64,000 nucleotides of DNA, from positions 57,551-121,550 of the forward strand of contig LLEY01000181.1 in NCBI GenBank assembly GCA_001414485.1. The letters run 5' to 3'. Positions 56,772-64,000 of this stretch are shown here, piece after piece (positions within the stretch are counted from its first letter, which is position 1; each line of letters begins with the position of its first letter). A program made the translations under genes and the position numbers. A model generated the notes under the pieces. That model made no database searches and was not told the DNA's origin. It was given only the letters and a program-made list of their open reading frames with translations. The stretch comes from Calycina herbarum (lineage: Eukaryota > Ascomycota > Leotiomycetes > Helotiales > Pezizellaceae).

Positions 56772-57062
56772 AGTGACTTTAAAACCCTGAAAGAGTTCGT
56801 TGAATATTTCCCCGAGTTTCCACAAATAGATACTCTCATAGACCTCAATGACGAAATCGGAGGAGATTACGATCTATGGGTGAGGAAGCGGATCTTAATT
56901 AGGAGGAACATCCAGAACATCCAAACATAGATACCAAGGAAACGAAACAAGCTTCAATGGCCTTCCGGCTTCTCGCGACCGTGGCAAAACAAGTAGAAGG
57001 AGGGCCACAGAAAAATAGAAATATTTCAAGCGAGGCAAAAAAAGATGACCATATACTGTAAA
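56772..57062 (+). pseudogene. Relic paralogue of the small gene at 62990
   Basis: The segment starts SDFKTLKEFVEYFPEFPQID, with a later LNDEIGGDYDLWVRKRIL. It aligns without gaps to GEFKTWKDFVNYFEGSKRMD and LIDEKGDEYKR of the gene at 62990. A TAG (56928-56930) ends the frame, and the downstream charged part (ETKQASMAFRLLATVAKQVE) continues one base over. No upstream start is present, so the copy lacks its N-terminus. The pair marks an old segmental or tandem duplication in the subtelomere. Confidence 0.55.
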
Positions 57063-57494
57063 GAACTTATGGAAGCCAAAATATGGACGGGAAAATGGAG
57101 AGGACGAAGAAAATGGGAAATAAGTACAAGCGAAAGGTTCTTAAATGCTTTTTCATTGTTGAAACGTATTGCAACATTTGCAACATTTGCTTCATGAATT
57201 CCTTTGGTTCTCGACTAAACTCAACAACCTTCACAGCCTTTAGAGCTCTCTTTTGGATACCACTGTATCAAAGGGAAATAACTCGCCTCTACCAAGTCAT
57301 ATGGAAAATATCTAAGAAGAAGATTGCGCTACCTATTACAGGTTATGGCATGAACGTTTACATAGTCACCAGATAATAGAATTTAGAACCCAGTATAAAC
57401 AAAGATTTGGTCTGTCGTCTACTCGAAACAATGATTAAAGGTACAACCCATCTCAAATCCACAACCACTTTTAAACGAACCGTCCAATTTTTAT
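57063..57494. other. 3' flank of the NB-ARC NLR
   Basis: The plus frame at 57083-57376 has no motif. Nothing else noted. Confidence 0.3.
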
Positions 57495-60400
57495 TCATTC
57501 TGCGTTCAACGCCGGTTCCGGAATACCAGCAAGAGGTTGCGTCTGGTACGCATAACTCACGAAGAGGACTATTGTTACAAGCACGTAGAATATGATTGTA
57601 AACGTGCCCAGAATATTCAGCCGAGAACGAAATGGGTTTGTCACAAATCGGATGGCTCGCGCCACTTTCCCCCCCATTAAAGAATAGAATAGTTTACCGT
57701 TTTTTGTAATGACATTTTCGAGTTCTTTCATTGCCTCCACAGTACGCCTGTGCTTAATTCCAAACTCTTTCTGCAAAATTTCGGTCGCTGTTTGGAAAAA
57801 GGGGAGCGCCTGTGAATATTTAAGTTGTGAAGTGTAGAAAGATCCTAAATCCAAGCTGCTCGTTATGGTATCGATATTTGTGGGTCCTAATACAACTCGT
57901 CTTTGCTGGAGAACAGCCTCCAACTCCACTCGAGCAGATTCTTTCCGGCCTTTTGCTTGTAACAACAGTGCGCAAGTACGCTGTGCTCTTAAAGTGCTAG
58001 GATCGGATGGCCCAAAACGCTGCTTGAGCCCCTCTAAAGCCCTCATGCCCATAGACTGAGCCTCATCGAGCTCCCCTTGCTCCCTCAAAAGTTCACTCAA
58101 TTTTGCCATAGTGTGTAATGAAACCCTAGAGTTCCGATGGTCTGGGCCCAATGATTCATCTCGTCTTTTCAGATTTGCTCGAAGCGAACGAACTGCCAAA
58201 TTTGCACGACCAGTTTCCGAGAGTAGATCACTGATGTGGCTTGAAGTATCAATAACTATGGGGTGGTTCCAGCCATAAACTTCAGATAAAATCTCCCTAG
58301 CGGCAATCCGTTTCTCCAAGGCGCCATTTAAGTCGCCCTTCAAATCCGCGAAAAATGCCGTATTCTCGAGCAGCGCCACATGAAGTAGATTCTGTCGAAC
58401 GCCCAGCGAAGTGGGAAGTTGATTTAACACTGATTCAGCATGTGGTGAGAGCTCTTCACAAAGTGCCCACTCATGGGATTGCCCACTTCTTGACTTGTCC
58501 GGAAATGCTGCCACTACCAAGTTCAAAGCCTCTTGCTTCCACTTTTCTTCTTCATTGTGTTTCTTCAACCATTCCCTGGTTCCAAGCTGCACAAGTCTAT
58601 GCATATTGAATGATGTTCCCCCAATGTCGGGAGATATCAGGGAAAAGCTCACAAGCGGCCCAATCCTGTTTTCAAATTCGAGGCTCTCCTTTCCAAATTT
58701 TGATGCAAAAAGACTCTCAGGTATGGCCTGTGGATCGAGATAGCTCATTGTTGCCAGCAGTTCAGAAGAGTTTGGGTGTCGCTCTCTGATTTGATCGAAT
58801 GAAATTGCCCACGAAGTCAAGATAGCGTTCGGAATCGAAGGGTATTGTTGAATCTCGTCAATCTTTTGACCCATCAATGCTGTCTGGCTCTCAAAGCTTT
58901 GCTGAAATATACTAAGATATCTCGATATCGTCATTCGGGGGCTCTTTCTAGATATGAAAGCTGCAGCTTGAGCAACAGCGAGTGGTATACTGCCAAGTTC
59001 CCGAACTAAGCGTTTAACATCTTTTTCTGATGATCTCTGATCGGCTGATCGGTTTCGGAGAAGCATCGATGCGTCATCTTCGCTCATGGGAAGGACATCA
59101 ACCATGAAAGAAGGGCCCCCAACGAGGTCGACCGTTGCCTGTTTACTTCGTGAGGTTACCAAAATTGAGCCATGTCGATCCTGGGGTAACAAGTCGGCAA
59201 GTTGTCGTATTGCAGTGTTTTCCGACCTGGCTTCTTTTGCATTGAAGAATATCGACTCATCGTCGGCATTATCCAAAATCATTATCCATTCTCCGTTGTC
59301 TTTGTTCGAGAGATAATCACAAACAAGCTGGAGAACATCGGCATCTGGATCATCACGATCAGGAAGGTCAAGACTCTCGGCAATTTCTCGATAACTTTGA
59401 TTAAACCGTGCTGCGGTACTCGCATGGACCCAGTATACGGAGATTGTTGGGTTTCGTGTTCGGAGTCGCCAGACATACTCGACCGCAATCTGTGACTTCC
59501 TAAAACGGATTATTTAGATTTGTTTTCCCAAGAATGAAGTTAGACATACCCCACGCCCCCTAGTCCCACTAAGCCTGCCCGACAGTGGTACTCGCTTTTT
59601 CCAAAGATTTCGTCAAGACGACGCAGAGCATCTTCACGGCCGATAAAATTTTGATCTTGCCTAAAGGGGACAATGAATCTTGGGACCACTTGATTTGGCG
59701 ATGCGGCTACATTAAAACATTCTTAGCATTTGAGTCTTCATTCTGTTGAATCAACTTACAATATCTATCAGCAATGGCGTTTGGGGCTGCCTTTTCAAAC
59801 TCTTTCAAAATCTGGATGACTGTACTATACGTTTGATCACTTGAAGCTTTGAATTTTACCATGTCTGAATGGTTTGAGTTCACCGGAAATTTTCTCTCAG
59901 TGTGTATGGGAAGTTGTAAAATAGAAGACGCCTCGGTGACCTGAAGGGCTCGGGGTCCAGTTCGGCAAAATTTACCATCAGGTCCCTGTTGACGAGTTAG
60001 CAATGCTTTCTACTTGTAACTTTGTCAGGAAATCGACCTTTTCCGGGGTTGGAGTCATTTCTGTTTCGTAAAAGGTCGCAATCTTGCGATCCCCTACTAT
60101 GTCTGTAAAATCATCTAGCTGCATGCGTAGCACATCTGAGCCCGGCTCTGTTTGACGGAGGGATATCTGGCGCGGATTACCAGGTTCTTCCACCATTTTG
60201 AGCAGAAATTCTTTGACAGACCCTCTATGAGGAGTGCCAAAGAAGAGAATACCATATGTCGATAGGTACACCGACTCCATCTTTTTGTCACGCGCCCGAA
60301 AAGCTCTAATCAGGCAGTGCGCCAACACAATACCACCGAAGCTATGTGCGATGAATATCAGGGGTCGCTTTTGTTGCTAGTTATTGTCAGCCTTTAGTCT

Positions 60401-61226
60401 ACTTGTTATTGGTGGGTATGACTGACCTCGTCTGTATAGCGAACCTTTCCAATTTCAGAAAAGAATTCTCGTCCATACTCTGACAGTTGGTTCATATTCC
60501 AAGATGTCAATTTTGAATTGTAACCATATACCATGGTCCGACAGCGTGGGAGATCTTGAGGAAGGAAGTCTTTGAGCCACATGCATGAGTTTGATCGATT
60601 GGTCCAAGACGCAAATGCATTGGCATCCATTCCGGTAATCGCTATTATACTGTGTTTCTCTTAGTCAGGTTCCAAATGATAGATGATTGGATGTCCTACT
60701 CAGCAGTGATTTCTTGCTCTGGGTCGGGGGAATACGTTTGAGTGAAACCATGAAAGTGGCGGTCAAATGTTACGCTTACTTCGCGACCCTGTGAACTGCC
60801 CGTTTCTTTGCCATTGGTCTCCAAGTGTAACATGTCTAAGGGGTCGATGACAAGATCTATGAGGAAGTTTGGGGTGCCATTTTCAAAATTTACGATCGCA
60901 CTCGCAGTTTCCGACGAAGATTGATAACAAGAAGGAATTGGGGTGATGTCGTATTTAATGTCAGCTTCATCCGGTTGAAGTCGTTCTTGAATCAAAGTTG
61001 ATAAAAAGGAAGTGACATTGATATGAGACGCTTTGGGTATATCACAGACGCGGTAAAATATTGGCCGTTGTGTTAGAGTCGAGTGTGAGCGTTCACGTGT
61101 AAAGACATTCCGAATTGAGCGTCTTGCAATATTTGTTGAACGGGCAAACCGGGGAACCACATTTGCGTAAAACCTCGAGGCGTCTGTGTTCAGGTTGAGG
61201 AAACACCTTGGATATGACCGGTACAT
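57495..61226 (-). CDS. NLR: alpha/beta-hydrolase-NB-ARC-TPR receptor with C-terminal membrane span
   Basis: Six exons (61226-60700, 60649-60427, 60376-60038, 59985-59760, 59706-59550, 59499-57495; introns 50, 50, 52, 53 and 50 nt) close to exactly 1158 residues. Order: an N-terminal 175-residue region unlike anything I recognise; a SesB/lipase-like hydrolase starting IIAITGMDANAFASWTNRSN, with the nucleophile elbow IAHSFGGIVLAHCL and FFGTPHRG; an NB-ARC with P-loop GLVGLGGVGKSQIAVEY (split by an intron at the glycine) and Walker B WIMILDNADD; then ELGSIPLAVAQAAAFI (GLPL-like). The winged helix and HRLVQLGTREWL (MHD-like) follow, then TPR repeats (for example AKLSELLREQGELDEAQSMG). The end is a single span ILGTFTIIFYVLVTIVLFVS. 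Known for the class: fungal allorecognition and cell death. No lesion. Confidence 0.88.
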
Positions 61227-61784
61227 GTCGCAACAGATTCATGTCTACAACACGTTAAGTGTCATGGCAGGCTAGCTTGCTCGGGGAATTTTTAACTTAC
61301 TTCGATCGTCTTATTTTGCCATTGATGAAAGAACGCTGGAGTAGACAAGTTTATGCGACTACTGTTAGGCTTTGCTCCGATGTTGTGAGAGAATTGGTAA
61401 GTGTATAGCATGGTAAAGGTTCTTGTTTTGCAAGGCTAGTATTCGCCCCCGTCATCAGCGCACAAAATATTCGCCCCCGAGAAATTGCGGCGAGGTCAGC
61501 CTCAGCCTCAGGATGATTCCACTCCACGCAAAAATAGATAACTCACGTGGTTACATTCCGCGTTGCCTTGCAGTAGAAAAACTTTGCTTTTTTCTGGCGG
61601 CTCTTCAGCCAAGTTGTCTTCACGACACAAAACGGAGATCGGAAGCTTATCACTTCTTGCATGTCAACATCTTCTGCGATAGAAGCACCGGTATCCTGAT
61701 ATTTATTGCGTCTGTTCTTTCGTTGTTGTTGCTGCTAAGGCCTCTTTGCTTTTGCATTTACGCTGGCATCTTTACGAACACACT
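61227..61784. promoter_or_regulatory. Shared promoter region between NLR and DUF6601-like gene
   Basis: About 560 bp separate the divergent start codons. The 121-codon plus frame inside (61423-61788) has no homology signal and ends with the DUF6601 start, so I treat it as non-coding. Confidence 0.45.
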
Positions 61785-62812
61785 ATGAGTGTAAGTGAAC
61801 CCAAGGATGAATAGAACGACTATGAGGCTCATACGTATAGGTTCCTGGACCCCCTTTTTCTCGAGACGCTAGTTCTAAGTGTGCACATACCTACCCTGCG
61901 ATCATAAGTCGTGGGGACAAGCTGGTCTCCCCGGAGGCCGAGTTTCGAAAATACCTAAACATCGAATTGACAACTCCGCGGCTGAATAAAATACACTCCC
62001 ATCTTCACTATGCTGGCGCACCGCGCCTTGCACGTCCGCTACACCGACAAAAGCTTATAGGGAGGGAAATTGTGGTGACTGAGGATCCCGATGAGCATTT
62101 GGTTTGGCATCGCGTTCGAATTTTCATCAAGCCTCTCAATTCGTGGTTATTAGACTGGGACTTCTGGAACGATAATATCTGCGTCGATCCCGAGTTATAC
62201 AAGGCGGCTTGCGGATTTTTCCTGTCTTATTCTTGGCTCATTTGCCGAAGAAGTGATTTTGATATAGCAAAATCATTGGGCCTTGTTCCAGAGGAGCTGA
62301 AATGGCCGGAGTGGGTTAAGTTCCAGAAGGCATTTTTGAGGAGCATCAACCTTGACTCGCTTGCCCAGGTCACAAAAAGGTATCAGTATGGTGAGCTGAG
62401 GTTGCCCAGATTGAATCGTATCTACCGATGGGTACCCCATGTGGTTGTAACTAATGCCACAAGGAGTTTTGTCCAAGGGTATCTTTCTCCTTCTACATGG
62501 TACGAGGCATTCTTTCAAGGTCATTTTGACTGGTTACTTGCGGTGTTTGTATATTTTACTGTAGTTCTTGGGGCTCTCCAAGTTGGCTTGACTACAACCC
62601 AGCTTCAACAGAGTCCAAAATTCCAAAAGGTATCTACTGTATTTACTGTTTTCTCCTTGGTTTTTGTTGCAAGTATAATGTCAGTTATCGTTCTTACTTG
62701 GTTTTGCCTCACCTTATTCCATTTTATCTCTGCAAAAGTTTATCATAGGCGGATTCAGAAGACGAGGGAAAAAGCAGGCACAGCAAGCGCAGGCATAGGT
62801 GATCCACTCTGA
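61785..62812 (+). CDS. DUF6601-like membrane protein
   Basis: A tiny first exon (61785-61790, ATG-AGT) is joined by a 50-nt intron to a 972-nt second exon, closing to 325 residues. Exon 2 begins VPGPPFSRDASSKCAH and then has SPEAEFRKYLNIELTTPRLN, YAGAPRLARPLHRQKLIGRE and VVTEDPDEHLVWHRVRIFIK, the run by which I recognise this fungal family. FNDNICxD-like text (DFWNDNICVDPELYKAACGF) follows. Two C-terminal spans are clear: LLAVFVYFTVVLGALQVGLT and STVFTVFSLVFVASIMSVIV. The tail is basic. Function unknown; members are expanded in filamentous fungi and frequent near chromosome ends. Its divergent pairing with an NLR is notable. Confidence 0.85.
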
Positions 62813-62989
62813 AATACAAAACCCAATTACCCAATACCAAGCTGTTGTTAGTGTTAGTATCGGCGTTTGTCGTGCTACCAACACACTTCAGATCTTTTGA
62901 CTGACTCGTTGCATTTTCTTTGTCCAAGAAAATCAATAAGACAGCATCGAACTTCGACCCCAAACTACATTCCACTCAATACTATCATC
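62813..62989. other. Short intergenic spacer
   Basis: Contains the promoter of the next gene; nothing else. Confidence 0.3.
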
Positions 62990-63328
62990 ATGTCATCACC
63001 CACAAAACTTACGGAACCCAAAATATCCGTCGGGGAGTTCAAAACTTGGAAAGATTTCGTGAACTATTTCGAAGGATCCAAGCGAATGGATATTCTCACA
63101 GAACTCATTGACGAAAAGGGAGACGAATATAAGCGATGAGTGAAGAATCAGCTTGAATACCAAAAACATAACCCAGATCCATTTACCAAGGTCTCTAAAA
63201 TTGTCGATGCCGTAACGAATAAAATCCCGGGGATAGCCTCAGAAAGAGAAAAGATGATAGAATACCGTGCCGAACTTGAGGCGAAGGAGAAGCAAAAGAA
63301 CGAGAGAGAACGATATATTGACGGTTAG
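62990..63328 (+). pseudogene. Small charged protein with in-frame TGA
   Basis: ATG at 62990 opens SSPTKLTEPKISVGEFKTWK, then DFVNYFEGSKRMDILTELID. TGA at 63137-63139 follows EYKR; the same frame continues 62 codons as VKNQLEYQKHNPDPFTKVSK and then a Lys/Glu-rich helix (MIEYRAELEAKEKQKNERER). The relic at 56772 is collinear across the stop, which argues that the two halves are one gene. CGA to TGA is a single transition. No domain recognised; the C-terminal helix could be a coiled coil. This is the last gene-like feature before the telomere. Confidence 0.6.
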
Positions 63329-63911
63329 CTTATAGTTACATTGGGATGGTGGTAAGGAGGTGTATTGTAAATTCTTCTTCATTAATACATCAGAACTGTG
63401 CTTTGTTTCAGAAAAAATAATTCTAATTTACTAAAATGAAGCGACCGCGTGAAGGTGCCATCTATAATCATTCCCATGAAACACATTCGTAGTGGGAAGA
63501 CAAAAATGCAGTGATGTAGTTCCGGATGATTTAGAAAGATAAAAAGGCACTGAGAGACGACTCAAATCTTATATAAAACATTGAAAGGTTCCACAAATTA
63601 TTGTAAATCATTCTAGTACTTTGAAATAGTCGTATAATATAAGAAATCTGGGTTTTATTCCGAGAATAGTTACCGACTTAGCTAGAGCAAGTATACTACT
63701 TACTAGGTTTACTACTAGTACTCTATAATTACTACTTTTAATAAAAATATTTCTCTAGATAGCTTACAAGTCTTAAGAGTATATAAAAGATATTAGAATT
63801 TAGTTAGTTTATTATAGATACTATTTTAAAAATAAAAGATATAACGTAGTTTATTAGAACTTATAAGAATATATAATTAGATTATCTATAAGAAGAGAAG
63901 AGTTCTCTAAG
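63329..63911. repeat. Subtelomeric AT-rich block
   Basis: Ordinary sequence continues to about 63560, then about 350 bp of very A/T-rich, TA-stepped sequence without frames leads to the telomere. Its look matches the blocks at 36.9 and 52.8 kb, suggesting shared mutation by RIP. Confidence 0.55.
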
Positions 63912-64000
63912 TAGGGTTAGGGTTAGGGTCAGGGTTAGGGTTAGGGTTAGGGTTAGGGTTAGGGTTAGGGTTAGGGTTAGGGTTAGGGTTAGGGTTAGGG
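63912..64000 (+). repeat. Telomeric repeat array (TTAGGG)n
   Basis: About 15 units of TTAGGG run to the last base, G-rich strand 5' to 3' toward the end, as expected for the right end of a chromosome. One unit, at about 63929-63934, reads TCAGGG. Everything to the left is therefore within 64 kb of a chromosome end. Confidence 0.97.

Noticed and set aside
61423..61788. 121-codon plus-strand frame upstream of the DUF6601-like gene
   Set aside because: No motif, overlaps the shared promoter, and ends at the real start codon of the next gene.

Overview
The window is the right-hand end of a chromosome from a filamentous ascomycete (Pezizomycotina). It closes at base 64000 in an uninterrupted TTAGGG array. 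Genes carry short (46-81 nt) GT-AG introns, several with CTAAC/CTGAC-type branch sites. The protein families are typical of filamentous ascomycetes: NACHT/NB-ARC NLRs, MFS pumps, flavin monooxygenases, small secreted proteins, rhodopsin-like membrane proteins and an acyltransferase-3. AT-rich, ORF-free blocks resemble RIP-mutated repeats. A Leotiomycetes origin is plausible from the look of the families but cannot be proved from sequence alone.

Layout, left to right. 0.9-17 kb: a secreted GH2 glycosidase; a tRNA-Glu-like gene inside a palindromic minisatellite; a Baeyer-Villiger-type monooxygenase with an in-frame stop; an intact DHA14-type MFS pump; a 101-bp hAT-type MITE with a perfect 8-bp target duplication; an isochorismatase-GST fusion broken by a 16-bp tandem duplication; and a second MFS gene with a 1-nt frameshift. 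17-22 kb: a large hydrolase-NACHT-WD40 NLR, followed by a 229-bp MITE with 23-bp inverted ends. 23-36.9 kb: a fructosamine-kinase-like gene with a nonsense codon, a low-complexity Ser/Pro/Gln protein, two membrane proteins, a six-cysteine secreted protein, an acyltransferase-3 and an F-box-like protein. 37-42.3 kb: a graveyard containing a berberine-bridge-type FAD oxidase with at least five lesions, a possible CrtC/Diels-Alderase-like fragment, a decayed rhodopsin-like membrane protein and a P450 remnant. 42.6-51.7 kb: a DUF6924-like protein, two divergent secreted-protein genes (one with Kex2-bounded repeats, one NucA/NucB nuclease-like), an intact FMO and a broken PAN-type receptor-like protein. 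52-57 kb: AT-rich repeat relics. 57.5-64 kb: a hydrolase-NB-ARC-TPR NLR with a C-terminal membrane span, a divergent two-TM DUF6601-like gene, a broken small gene with a second relic copy 6 kb inward, AT-rich subtelomere and telomere.

Two themes run through the window. The first is intracellular recognition: two NLRs of different architecture both carry a lipase/SesB-like alpha/beta-hydrolase N-terminus. The second is ongoing gene loss: at least eight genes carry clean, localised lesions (single stops, single-nt indels or a 16-bp duplication) in otherwise well conserved frames. Many are oxidoreductases and transporters of the sort found in secondary-metabolite loci, but no PKS, NRPS or terpene synthase backbone was seen here. 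Exon models below were built by hand from splice signals and frame closure; no alignment or RNA data were available.
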